Shown in pieces: positions 50,072 through 59,476 of a stretch of DNA of 64,000 bases. Position 1 is the first letter of the stretch, and the number at the start of each line of letters is the position of its first letter. The notes under the pieces are model-generated. The model saw only the letters and a program-made list of their open reading frames with translations. It had not been told where the DNA came from and ran no database searches. A program made the translations under genes and the position numbers. This DNA is from Pelagicoccus sp. (GTDB lineage: Bacteria > Verrucomicrobiota > Verrucomicrobiia > Opitutales > Opitutaceae), in NCBI GenBank assembly GCA_028284635.1, contig JANQRJ010000067.1, positions 62,001 through 126,000 on the forward strand, in the 5' to 3' direction.

Positions 50072-52005
50072 GCGAAAAGACCCCATCGCGCCAAACCACC
50101 TACCAGCAGCGCTACCGCAGCCTTCCGCTGGCCAAAAAGCTGCTGGTCATCATCGCCGGTTCGAGCCTGCTCATGGCATCCCTCGCCATGTTCGCCTCTT
50201 TCTTCATCGAGCTGAACTTCTTCCGCAACCGTCTCTTGGAGGAGTACACCGGTACCGCTCGCATGCTCTCCACCAATCTCGAAGCCGCCGTCGCCTTCGA
50301 GGACGAACGCGACGCCTCCGATCTGCTCGGCGCCTTGCGCAAACGCGAATTCGTATCAACCGCCGCAGTCTATCTTCGCGACGGGACGATGCTTGCCAGT
50401 TACCGCCACCCGGACCTCGACGCCAGAACAAAGGCTCCAGAGTTCTCGACGGAAAACGAACTAGGCCAAGACTTCCTTACCATCAGCGAACCCATAAGCA
50501 TCGCCGACAAGCCAATTGGGCGCCTCGTGCTGAGAGCCAACCTGGGAGAGACCGCCTCCTTTCTCACGACTCGCGCCTGGATGCTGCTCGCCGTGCTGGG
50601 ACCGTGCTTTCTTCTCTCCGTCTATCTCGCCGCCCGCCTCGGACGCCGCTTCTCCCTGCCCATCCAGGAGCTGGCCAGCACCGCCCAGCGAATCACCGAG
50701 CACCATGACTTCACCACCCGGCAGAAGCGCGTCAGCGACGACGAAACCGGCAAGCTGGTGGACGCCTTCAACGAAATGATCGCCGAGATCGGGGCTCGCG
50801 AACAGGAGATCCTCAAAGCGAAGGAGAAAGCCGAAGCCTCCAGCCGGGCCAAGGACGACTTTCTATCCGTAGTCAGTCACGAGTTGCGCACTCCCCTGAA
50901 TCCAATTATCGGATACGTCGAAATCCTGCTCCGCCGCCTGAGCGATGCCGAAGACAAAAAGCAGCTCGGTCTGGTCAAGCAGTACGCCGAGCACCTGCAG
51001 GGGCTTATCGACAACGTCATAGACTACACGCGAATCGAGCGGGTCGCCCACAATCTGAACAAGGAGCCGGTAGACTACCGCAGACTCTGCCAAACCGTCA
51101 TCGAGCTCCTCAAACGGGATGCCGAGAAGAAGGGAATCGCCCTCAACTGCTCCCACAGCTTCGCAAACGAGCGACTCGAGGGCCGCTCGACCATCCTCTC
51201 GGATCGGGTCAAACTGCAGCAAGTATTTCTGAACTTGGTGACCAACAGCCTGAAGTTCACCGACTCTGGCTCGATCAGCCTCACCACCCGGTTGAGCGAG
51301 AACGAAACCGGAGCCACCAGTCTACTCGTAGAAGTGGCGGATACCGGAATCGGTATCGCAGAGGCGGACCGCGAAAAGATCTTCAAGCCCTTCTCCCAAA
51401 TCGACGAAAGCCTGACCCGACAGCACGCCGGCATGGGCCTGGGTTTGGCCATCACCCAGAAGATCGTAAAAGCGATGGACGGTCATATCGACTTCAGCAG
51501 CGAGCGCGGGGTCGGCAGCACCTTCGTGATCGAGTTGCCGGTGGAGTTGAGCGAGATTCCAGAACTGGATCCCGCCCGAGTCGTCACGACGCTCTCGAGC
51601 TCCTCCGACACCAAAGGGCGAGTCCTGCTAGTGGACGATCAGATGGTAAACCTCGAGCTCGCCGAATCCCTGCTCACCGACAGCGGCCAAGACGTCGTCT
51701 GCGCCCGCAGTGGGGCCGAGGCCATCGAAAAGGCAAAGCAGGAAATCTTCAGCCTAATCATCCTGGACATCAAGATGCCGAAGATGAGCGGCTATGAAAC
51801 TGCCGAAAGACTGCGCGAACTTGAGCGAAACCGCCGAGAGCGCACTCCCATAATAGCCATGACCGCTCACGTGACAACGCGAGGCAGCGAGCAATGCTTC
51901 GAAGCCGGCATGGACGACTTTCTCGCCAAGCCCTTCAATACCGAGAAACTCAACCTCATCCTGAGCAAGTGGCTGCGCGTCAGCCCCAAGGCGTCATCGG
52001 ATTGA
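50068..52005 (+). CDS. Hybrid sensor histidine kinase (CHASE8-like, HAMP, HisKA, HATPase, REC)
   Basis: FLSVVSHELRTPLNPIIGYVEILL, HAGMGLGLAITQKIVKAM, LLVDDQMVNLELAESLL; ATGA overlap with the yfiR-like gene sets the start. Confidence 0.9.
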   Translation: MSEKTPSRQTTYQQRYRSLPLAKKLLVIIAGSSLLMASLAMFASFFIELNFFRNRLLEEYTGTARMLSTNLEAAVAFEDERDASDLLGALRKREFVSTAAVYLRDGTMLASYRHPDLDARTKAPEFSTENELGQDFLTISEPISIADKPIGRLVLRANLGETASFLTTRAWMLLAVLGPCFLLSVYLAARLGRRFSLPIQELASTAQRITEHHDFTTRQKRVSDDETGKLVDAFNEMIAEIGAREQEILKAKEKAEASSRAKDDFLSVVSHELRTPLNPIIGYVEILLRRLSDAEDKKQLGLVKQYAEHLQGLIDNVIDYTRIERVAHNLNKEPVDYRRLCQTVIELLKRDAEKKGIALNCSHSFANERLEGRSTILSDRVKLQQVFLNLVTNSLKFTDSGSISLTTRLSENETGATSLLVEVADTGIGIAEADREKIFKPFSQIDESLTRQHAGMGLGLAITQKIVKAMDGHIDFSSERGVGSTFVIELPVELSEIPELDPARVVTTLSSSSDTKGRVLLVDDQMVNLELAESLLTDSGQDVVCARSGAEAIEKAKQEIFSLIILDIKMPKMSGYETAERLRELERNRRERTPIIAMTAHVTTRGSEQCFEAGMDDFLAKPFNTEKLNLILSKWLRVSPKASSD

Positions 52006-52020
52006 ACCAGAACGCCTCCC

Positions 52021-52092
52021 CAAAAGTAGCCGAAGTCGACAGGCTTTGGATACAGGCATAGAACCAAAATCTGTCGACTTCGGCTACTTTTG
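52021..52092. terminator. Long inverted repeat between convergent genes (bidirectional terminator candidate)
   Basis: CAAAAGTAGCCGAAGTCGACAG (52021-52042) is the exact reverse complement of 52071-52092; 22-bp perfect arms, 28-nt loop. Confidence 0.75.
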
Positions 52093-52105
52093 AGCTGCCC
52101 CTAAC

Positions 52106-53725
52106 TTATGGACAGAGGGCCCGCAAAAAGAGCTTCTCCTCAACAGGAACGGAAGCGACTCGCTTGGAATACGAAATTTCTTCCGTTCCCCAATCTCGAA
52201 GTTCGGAGCTCGTTTGCAACTCGCCGGAAAATTCGACCTTCAGCGTCGAACTGCCTGGCTGCGGCGGACGCAGCGCGAGAGTTGGAGTCGCCACGCCTTT
52301 CACGCGGCGAACGACGCCATCATGCTTGTTCGTCAAATAGAGTCCGCCAGACATGTTTACGCCGAAGCGCAAATCCGCCCGGGATGAAGACGCCAAGCCT
52401 CGACGAGACCGGGCCGCATTGACGAGTTCGAGGAAGCGAACGGCTTGGCCGTTCTCGTCGAGCAAGGCGAGTTCGGTCAACCCGTCCTGTCCGCCGTCGA
52501 ACGGGTCGCCATCTACATCGAGGAGAAATATCAGACCAGTGGGAAAATCGCCCAGCGGAAGCTTCCCCGAAAGCTCCGGAGCGCAAACACTGCGTACCAC
52601 TTCGCCCACGGTCACCGCCCGATTGGGAATCACTGTAGGTGGATCGACTACCAGGTTGAAGTGATCGTATTCGGAAATCGGATTCACGAGGCCAGAACTG
52701 TCGCCGCCCTCGAAGGGGAAGCTTCCCTCGCGATTATCCCAGCCGAAGTTAAGGCCGTTTCCAGCGAGGTTGATCTCCTCCACCGCATTCTGCCCAATAT
52801 CCGCGATGTAACACCTGCCAGTCTCTGAATCCCAGCCAAATCGCTGTGGATTGCGCAGACCGTAGCAGTAGATCTCAGGAATCGTATTCGGATCGCCATC
52901 CGCAGCAAATGCGTTTTCGAGCACAATCCCGTAGTTCCCATTTCGCCCATCGGAACCGAGCGGATCGATTCTGAGAAGCGCTCCATAGGGATTGGACGTA
53001 TCCTGACCGTTCTCCTGCGGATCCCCACCAGAACCGCCATCGCCCATGGCGATGTACAGGTCTCCGTATTCGGAATCCTGTGACACGGTCAGAGGATTGA
53101 AAGCGATAAGGCCAGCATTGTGATTGCCGAAAGGCTGCTTGAAACGGATCAACTCGCGGTAAGGGGTTTGCTCGTCGGCGGCAGAGAAGAAGTTCGCTTC
53201 GGGTTCGCTTGTACGCCACTCCAAGAGTAGCGTGTGAAACGAAGTACTGCCGCCTGGATCGAAGTCAGGCTGAGCATCCGTATTGCCAGAGCTATGGATC
53301 GTGTAGAAGCGACCAAAGCCAGGAGACGATTCGTCATGAAAGTCCGGATGAAAGGCAAAGCTCTGAAAACCGGCTTCGTTCGTGGAAACGAGAGCGAGTT
53401 CCGCAAAGTCGCGCAAATCGAGGTACTTGGAGACAAAGCCGCTCGATTCGTCGATGGCATAGAGGGGACCCCTTTGATCGTTTGCGAAGAGACGACCGCC
53501 GGGCTCCCGGATAAGAACGCTCACGCGCGGCGGCTGGCCAGGCGAAGAATCTGGGAGCGTGGCGACATCTTCGACAGCCACGCCTATACCGCTTGGTGGA
53601 ATCGGCGCGGGAAAGCGATCTTGGCTGAAAGCGCCCGCAGCGAGGAGCGCAAGGAAGAGCAGGACTGCATTCCGACAAGGCCGCATCCCTATTAGGATCG
53701 CCGCAAGGTTTACGCGTTCCCTCAT
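52106..53725 (-). CDS. PQQ-dependent sugar dehydrogenase (glucose/sorbosone dehydrogenase family)
   Basis: ALVSTNEAGFQSFAFHPDF ... FGNHNAGLIAFNPL ... YGLRNPQRFGWDSETGRCYIADIGQNAVEEINL. Confidence 0.88.
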   Translation of the reverse strand: MRERVNLAAILIGMRPCRNAVLLFLALLAAGAFSQDRFPAPIPPSGIGVAVEDVATLPDSSPGQPPRVSVLIREPGGRLFANDQRGPLYAIDESSGFVSKYLDLRDFAELALVSTNEAGFQSFAFHPDFHDESSPGFGRFYTIHSSGNTDAQPDFDPGGSTSFHTLLLEWRTSEPEANFFSAADEQTPYRELIRFKQPFGNHNAGLIAFNPLTVSQDSEYGDLYIAMGDGGSGGDPQENGQDTSNPYGALLRIDPLGSDGRNGNYGIVLENAFAADGDPNTIPEIYCYGLRNPQRFGWDSETGRCYIADIGQNAVEEINLAGNGLNFGWDNREGSFPFEGGDSSGLVNPISEYDHFNLVVDPPTVIPNRAVTVGEVVRSVCAPELSGKLPLGDFPTGLIFLLDVDGDPFDGGQDGLTELALLDENGQAVRFLELVNAARSRRGLASSSRADLRFGVNMSGGLYLTNKHDGVVRRVKGVATPTLALRPPQPGSSTLKVEFSGELQTSSELRDWGTEEISYSKRVASVPVEEKLFLRALCP

Positions 53726-53747
53726 TGGCGAAAACTGGAGGCAAGCG

Positions 53748-55850
53748 CTAGAATGCGAAGCCCGAGGATACCGTGATCCGGCGGCCCGGACCTATGTGGC
53801 CACGATCGTAGAGCAAGCCGTTCACAGGGTTGCTGGGATAGCGTATCTCGGAATCGAATACATTGGTCACATGCACGTTCAGAAAGAGCCCTTGCCAGAG
53901 GTCATCCCAACGGACGTTCAAATCGAGCAAAGCATATCCATCCACCGCATCTCCGATGAAGCCCACAGGAGCTGCCGTCTCGCCCGTATTGAAAAGCGGA
54001 TACATGCTGTCGACATAGCGAGCCAAAGCTGCTGCGGAAAAGGAATCCTTCTTGTAGGACACCTTGCCATGCATCACCAGCTCCGGCGAGTAGCTCGCAA
54101 TGCCAGTGGGGTGGAACTCGTAGTTCGAATCCTGCCAGGTTGCCCCAAACTCGGTACGAATGTAGTCGCCGAAATTGCGGCGCAGCAACAGCTCGACCCC
54201 GCTGGTATCGACGACGCCTCCAGAGATTAGATCCGATTCAACCGAACCGTCAGGATTGAGTTCGACCTGCTCGATCTGCAGATTCTTATTCGAGTTGAAA
54301 AAGATGCCGATACTGAAGAGGAAATCCTCGGACGAGCCGGTATAGTTGGCCTCGAAAGTCCGAACCCGTTCATTGCCAACCGCGGGTTGGGGGAAACTGG
54401 GAATCTTGATCGCGTCACCCGCCATAAGCTTGAAGACGGAGGATTCCGAAGGCTGGTAGATCAAGGAGGCCCGCGGCGTGCCGTTGTAGAATCCGCCTCG
54501 AGGGAGAACCTGCACATCGTCGGGAGCGGCAACCACATTTTCGATGAAAACGCGCTCGAAAGGTCCGAGTTGCTCGTAACGATAGCCGCCCACCAACCGC
54601 CACTCCTCGGAAAGCCGGTAGCTGACCTGGGCGAAGATGGACTCGTTGTCGCGGTGATCGACCGAAAGAACCTCATTGTCCGCACCAAAGCCGGGGACGA
54701 AGGTGAACTCATAGAAGTTCTGCATGCGCTGAAGATTGACGCCACCAACCACCTTCAGATCGGCAGACGGCTTGTAGCGGAAAAGCGACTCAAGCTCCCA
54801 CGAGTTGAAGTCGCGGGTGTTGAACCCAGGGAAATCCGGAGTGAGCGCTTCGAAGAACTGATCTTCAGCAAAGTCGCTGTAGATAATTCGCGTATCCCAG
54901 GAAAGATCGCCTGTAAGCGCTGCTTCGTAGCCCAAAGCTAGCCGAGTGACATTGGTCTCCAGCAGATGACCCTCCTGTACGGCCGGGACCAACGGCAGGA
55001 ATTCAATCCCCGAATATCTATGACTGACGTCAAAATAAAGATCGCGCCAAGCGCCCGCGATCTGCAGGTGACCGGTTTCCTGCTCCAGGCGACCGTCGAG
55101 CGAAGAGTTCTCGTCCGTGATATTGAAGAAGGGCAGCAACGCCTGATTCGCCGGACTCATCAGCTCCTTGATATCGTAGTCGAGACCCCCGCTACGCGAG
55201 AAGCCCGCATTGACGATGATGTGAAAGTCATCGCCAAATTCCGACCAGCGGATCGACGAACGCTTCGTATCCAGACTTCCATACGAAACGGTGACCATGT
55301 CCTCCGAATAGGAGTCGTCCGTAATGATATTGATTGCTCCGAAAGACGCTCCGTTGCCGTAGATAACGGAATTCGGGCCACGCGAGATCTCTATGCGATC
55401 GATCGCTTCCACCGGAACGTTGAACAAATTCATCGGAGTCGACGACTCGTCCGGCCGAGCCTGCGGGATTCCGTTTATCAGAATAGCGACGCTGCTGTTT
55501 TGCGAGCGGTTGTTCCAAAAGCCGCGGATGCCGAAGTTGCCGCTCAGGCCGAAGTTGTTGTCTATATTGTAGAGGCCAGGCACGTTCTCCAAAACCTCCG
55601 ACAAACTCTGGTAGCCGTACATCGCGATTTCGTCGCGCGTCACAAGATAGACGCTCGCCGGAGTATCGCGGATCGTCTCAGGTACTTTGCCTGGAGTCGT
55701 CACTTCCACCCGCATCAGCTCGTCGAGCGAAAGCGCAGCGATATCAAGCTCCTCCGCTTGCGAAGCAGATAGAGCAAGCAGCGAACCCCATGCAAACGCT
55801 CCAGCGGGTCGAAAAGAAAAGCGAAAGGCGCAGAAGTTCGAGGTTTTCAT
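53748..55850 (-). CDS. TonB-dependent receptor
   Basis: SLDELMRVEVTTPGKVPETIRDTPASVYLVTRDEIAMYGYQSLSEVLENVPGLYNID (plug), C-terminal GHIGPGRRITVSSGFAF barrel end. Confidence 0.92.
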   Translation of the reverse strand: MKTSNFCAFRFSFRPAGAFAWGSLLALSASQAEELDIAALSLDELMRVEVTTPGKVPETIRDTPASVYLVTRDEIAMYGYQSLSEVLENVPGLYNIDNNFGLSGNFGIRGFWNNRSQNSSVAILINGIPQARPDESSTPMNLFNVPVEAIDRIEISRGPNSVIYGNGASFGAINIITDDSYSEDMVTVSYGSLDTKRSSIRWSEFGDDFHIIVNAGFSRSGGLDYDIKELMSPANQALLPFFNITDENSSLDGRLEQETGHLQIAGAWRDLYFDVSHRYSGIEFLPLVPAVQEGHLLETNVTRLALGYEAALTGDLSWDTRIIYSDFAEDQFFEALTPDFPGFNTRDFNSWELESLFRYKPSADLKVVGGVNLQRMQNFYEFTFVPGFGADNEVLSVDHRDNESIFAQVSYRLSEEWRLVGGYRYEQLGPFERVFIENVVAAPDDVQVLPRGGFYNGTPRASLIYQPSESSVFKLMAGDAIKIPSFPQPAVGNERVRTFEANYTGSSEDFLFSIGIFFNSNKNLQIEQVELNPDGSVESDLISGGVVDTSGVELLLRRNFGDYIRTEFGATWQDSNYEFHPTGIASYSPELVMHGKVSYKKDSFSAAALARYVDSMYPLFNTGETAAPVGFIGDAVDGYALLDLNVRWDDLWQGLFLNVHVTNVFDSEIRYPSNPVNGLLYDRGHIGPGRRITVSSGFAF

Positions 55851-56002
55851 GAAGCCGGTCGAAAACGAGGCCCGGATCTGGACAAGATCGAATAGGAGAA
55901 CGGACGGTCGACATTTTTCAAGAACCCTCTACCAAACTAGGAACGATGACTAGGTAGGCAACGTAGCCATACGAAATCAGGCAGCCCAAGTACCAACCCC
56001 AC

Positions 56003-56070
56003 AATCTTCATCTGCTTCCACTTCTCCATCTTCATCCCCATACATTCCAAGAGATGAGGATGAAATGGGA
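56003..56070. repeat. CTTCATC-type repeat, degenerate copy
   Basis: AATCTTCATCTGCTTCCACTTCTCCATCTTCATCCCC...GAGATGAGGATGAAATGGG, imperfect inverted repeat. Confidence 0.55.
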
Positions 56071-56225
56071 AAACCCTGCGTAGCTAGACGTAGAATCGCT
56101 CCTTCGCACTCGCAAACACCACCCACTCGCCACAGGAAAGCGGAACACCGCAAGCCTCCCGAGGACCCACTTCCCCCAAGAGAGAACCGCTCCTCGCAAC
56201 CCAGAACTCAGACCGCCAACCAGCC

Positions 56226-57137
56226 GTGACGACCACCAAAGCCATCTTCGCGCGCGCCACTACGCTCTGCCTCCTCCTCCAGGCAGGCGCCCTCGCCCTC
56301 ATCGGCCTGCCAGCCCTGGAGCCGCAACGCGCTTTCCTCATCTCCCAGCTCCGCCTCGAACCTTACGGGCTCTGGATAATCCTCTCCATCTTCCTGCTGC
56401 TTGTCAGCGTCGTAGCCCTATGCCGGCTCGACAAGAAGGCAGGCGAACCGCTCCGCGACCTGTCCCACCAAGCCCAAGCCGGAGCTCCGAATTCCCTACG
56501 CCATCTCAGCCACTGCCGGGAAGAGCAGATCCTGCGCGACTTCATCCAGCAACTTAGCACTAGGAATTCCGCCCACGCCGAGCGCGTTTCCGAACTCGAA
56601 GAGGAACTGAGCAAAACCGCCGACGAACGCGACGCCTCCCTCGCCAAGCAAGCCGAAACCGAGACTCTTCTAAAGGACTTCGCCCGCATCCGCCAGGAAC
56701 TGAGCATCGAGAAGGCCAGCCTCGCCGCAGCCAACCAGACCCTCGAACAATCCCTCCAACTCGAACGCCGGGCCAAGGTCGGCGTCGAAGTCGAACGCCG
56801 CAGCGAGGAAATCTACCAGCAAATGGAGCGCGCCATCTCCGCCGCAGCCCTCCGCTCCATCTGGCTGCCCAACTTCGTCGCAGAGCTCCGCACTCCCATC
56901 ACTATTATCCAGGGGCTCGCTCGGCGCATGGAAACGCATTGGGACGACACCTCGCTCGCTCACCACCACGAAAGCCTCCGGGAGATTCTCCACCAAAGCG
57001 AGGCCCAGCTCAAGCGACTCGACGAGACCATGTCTCGCATCGAGCTTCAGAAAGTCGATTCTGCGCCGACCACCAACTCGGAATCCGAGTTCGAGACTGG
57101 CGAAAAACCGCACCTAGCCGCATCCCCGACCGCCTGA
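56226..57137 (+). CDS. Two-TM coiled-coil protein with degenerate HisKA-like domain and no HATPase
   Basis: TM segments, long coiled coil, then FVAELRTPITIIQGLARRMETHW (H-box with His replaced by Ala); paralogous to 57169-58017; start GTG. Confidence 0.65.
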   Translation: MTTTKAIFARATTLCLLLQAGALALIGLPALEPQRAFLISQLRLEPYGLWIILSIFLLLVSVVALCRLDKKAGEPLRDLSHQAQAGAPNSLRHLSHCREEQILRDFIQQLSTRNSAHAERVSELEEELSKTADERDASLAKQAETETLLKDFARIRQELSIEKASLAAANQTLEQSLQLERRAKVGVEVERRSEEIYQQMERAISAAALRSIWLPNFVAELRTPITIIQGLARRMETHWDDTSLAHHHESLREILHQSEAQLKRLDETMSRIELQKVDSAPTTNSESEFETGEKPHLAASPTA

Positions 57138-57168
57138 AGCAAGCGAGCTCCGCCAACCGAAACGAACT

Positions 57169-58017
57169 GTGAAAGACTCCAAGACCATTCTTCTCCGCTA
57201 CCTGCTGCTCGCCGCCGCTCTGCAGGTAGCGGTCATCCTCTTTCTTGCCCTTCAGCCCCTCGAGCACATCCGGGCCACAGTCGCCGACGCCATCCGTCTC
57301 CCCGCGCACACGCTCTGGATTCCACTGCTCGTTCTCCTCGTCGGCAGCGATTTGCTCATCCTCCGCCGACTCGATCGTCTCCTCGCCAAGCCCTTTCAGC
57401 AGCTCGTCAGGCAAACTAAGCACGGCAACTCGAACTTCGCCTTCAAAACCAGAAGCATGAACCTCGAGGAAGACCACCTGAAGCACTTCGTCGAGAGCCT
57501 CTCCCTACGCCACGGCGAAATGGAGCAAGAGCTCGTGCGCATGGAAACCGAATTGGACAAGGCCGTCGCAACCTCAAAAGTCTCTCCCGAACAGCTCGAC
57601 CAGCTTAACGCCAAGCTCGAAAAAGCCGGCCAAGACAGCGAGGAGCTCCTCCGCCAAATCGCCGAGCTCGAAAAGGCCAAGTCCGCCGTCGAACGCGAGC
57701 TCGGGACCACCCGCTCGAATCTCCGCCTCCGCTCCCAGGAACTCACTGAACTGCAAAACGCCACCATGGGACGCTCCAGCGGGACGAGCCAAGATGCCAG
57801 CCCCTCCTCCATTCTCATCGAAAAGCTCAGAAACCCTCTCGCGCTGATAAGCAACCTCGCCTGGCGTCTCGCCAAATCCTGGGATGAAACCCCCATGGCC
57901 CAGGTACGCGAGGGACTGGAAGAAATCAGCAAGCAATCCCAAGAGCAGCTCGAACTGCTCAAGAAATACCAAAACCTGTCCCACGACGCCAACGAGCCAA
58001 AGCAGGACGCCCAGTAG
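57169..58017 (+). CDS. Two-TM coiled-coil protein with degenerate HisKA-like domain and no HATPase (paralogue)
   Basis: ILIEKLRNPLALISNLAWRLAKSWDETPM aligns with H-box region; same TM/coiled-coil layout as the upstream gene; start GTG. Confidence 0.65.
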   Translation: MKDSKTILLRYLLLAAALQVAVILFLALQPLEHIRATVADAIRLPAHTLWIPLLVLLVGSDLLILRRLDRLLAKPFQQLVRQTKHGNSNFAFKTRSMNLEEDHLKHFVESLSLRHGEMEQELVRMETELDKAVATSKVSPEQLDQLNAKLEKAGQDSEELLRQIAELEKAKSAVERELGTTRSNLRLRSQELTELQNATMGRSSGTSQDASPSSILIEKLRNPLALISNLAWRLAKSWDETPMAQVREGLEEISKQSQEQLELLKKYQNLSHDANEPKQDAQ

Positions 58018-58097
58018 CGCGGAGCTTCAGCCCGCATCCGCAGAGGGAATTACCGCGTTCTCACCGACGCGGCTAGCCAACGCAAGCTCCGCGCTGC
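58014..58097. repeat. GTAGCGCGGAGCTT-type inverted repeat
   Basis: GTAGCGCGGAGCTT (58014-58027) vs reverse complement of AAGCTCCGCGCTGC (58084-58097), one mismatch; left copy supplies the upstream TAG stop. Confidence 0.65.
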
Positions 58098-58183
58098 AAA
58101 AAAAAGCTAAAAGGGGAACCGAGCCAAACTTGCGATTGCCGCAACCGCGCGCGAGTTTAGCTTACAGAGTTTTCCCCGCCTAA

Positions 58184-59389
58184 ATGAAGTCAGCTCCTCT
58201 TCCTGCCAACGAGTCCGAACGGCTCGCCGCCCTCGAACGCTACGGCATTCTGGATACGGAAACCGAAGAGCTCTTCGACAGTATCGCCAAAATCGCCGCC
58301 ACCATCTGCGATGCCCCGGTAGCATTGATCACTCTCGTCGACGAGAAACGCCAGTGGTTCAAGGCTGCCGTAGGTCTCGGAATCCCCGAAACCTCGCGAG
58401 ACGTCGCCTTCTGCGCCCACGCCATACTCGAACCAAATAAGCTGCTGATCGTCCCCGACTCTACCAAGGACGAACGCTTCCACGACAACCCGCTCGTCAC
58501 CGGCGAACCCAAGGTACGTTTCTACGCTGGAGCCCCAATCGTCACCTCGGACCAGCACGCCCTCGGCTCGCTCTGCGTCATCGACTACCAGCCTCGCAAG
58601 CTCTCCCACCGGCAACAGGACGCCCTGCGTAAGCTCTCTATCCAAGTCTGCGCCAATCTGGATCTGCGTATCCAGGCCAAACGCCTCCAACAGCTGAACG
58701 AAACCAAGAATCGGCTCTTCTCCGTGATCTCCCACGACCTCCGCTCGCCTCTCTACTCCATGATCTCCCTCATCGAGCTGCTGAGCGACGACGAAGGCGG
58801 CTTCTCCGAAGCGGAAAAAGCGAAGTTTGTACAGCACCTGCAAAACAACGCCGAGACCACCCTGCAGATCGCGGAAAACCTGCTCAAGATGGCCCAGTTC
58901 GAAGAAGGCAAATTCCACTTCGCGCCCAAGTACCTCGAACTCGATCGAATCATCGAAAACGCCAAGAACACCGTGGCCAGCAAACTCGAAGGCAAAGGCA
59001 TCAAACTCTCCAGCAGCTGCCCGCCAAACGCCACTGTCTGGGCAGACGTCGCCATGCTGCAGTCGATCGTGCAGAACCTTCTTTCCAACGCCTCCAAGTT
59101 CACTCCCAACGGAGGCTGTATCGACATTTCCGTTACGCAAAACGACGACATGCAAGTCGTCTCCGTACGCGACACCGGAGTCGGCATGAAGCCAGGCGCA
59201 CTGCAAAACCTCTTCAAAATCGAAGCCTGCTACTCCACCGAGGGCACCGACGGCGAAAAAGGCTCCGGTCTCGGTCTGACCCTCTGCCGCCAATTCGCCC
59301 GCCGCCTTGGCGGCGATCTCGTCATCGATTCCACCTTCGGCCAAGGCACCGTCGCCACCCTAACCGTGCCGATCGAAGAACCGGAGTAA
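58184..59389 (+). CDS. GAF-domain sensor histidine kinase
   Basis: GAF ALERYGILDTETEELFDSIAKIAATICDAPVALITLVDEKRQWFKA; H-box FSVISHDLRSPLYSMISLIELL; GSGLGLTLCRQFARRLGG. Confidence 0.9.
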   Translation: MKSAPLPANESERLAALERYGILDTETEELFDSIAKIAATICDAPVALITLVDEKRQWFKAAVGLGIPETSRDVAFCAHAILEPNKLLIVPDSTKDERFHDNPLVTGEPKVRFYAGAPIVTSDQHALGSLCVIDYQPRKLSHRQQDALRKLSIQVCANLDLRIQAKRLQQLNETKNRLFSVISHDLRSPLYSMISLIELLSDDEGGFSEAEKAKFVQHLQNNAETTLQIAENLLKMAQFEEGKFHFAPKYLELDRIIENAKNTVASKLEGKGIKLSSSCPPNATVWADVAMLQSIVQNLLSNASKFTPNGGCIDISVTQNDDMQVVSVRDTGVGMKPGALQNLFKIEACYSTEGTDGEKGSGLGLTLCRQFARRLGGDLVIDSTFGQGTVATLTVPIEEPE

Positions 59390-59393
59390 AAGA

Positions 59394-59476
59394 ATCTTCA
59401 TCTGCTACTGCTTCTTCATCTACTTCTAAGCTCGTTTTTGAAGAAGAAGCAGAAGTAGAAGCAGATGAAGATGACA
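59394..59476. repeat. CTTCATC-type hairpin repeat running into the start of the next gene
   Basis: ATCTTCATCTGCTACTGCTTCTTCATCTACTTC vs reverse complement of GAAGAAGAAGCAGAAGTAGAAGCAGATGAAGAT (33-nt arms, 5 mismatches). Confidence 0.8.

Noticed and set aside
58190-59344. 384-aa antisense ORF opposite the GAF histidine kinase
   Set aside because: Low-complexity Gly/Val/Glu composition typical of antisense high-GC shadow ORFs; the sense strand has complete kinase motifs.
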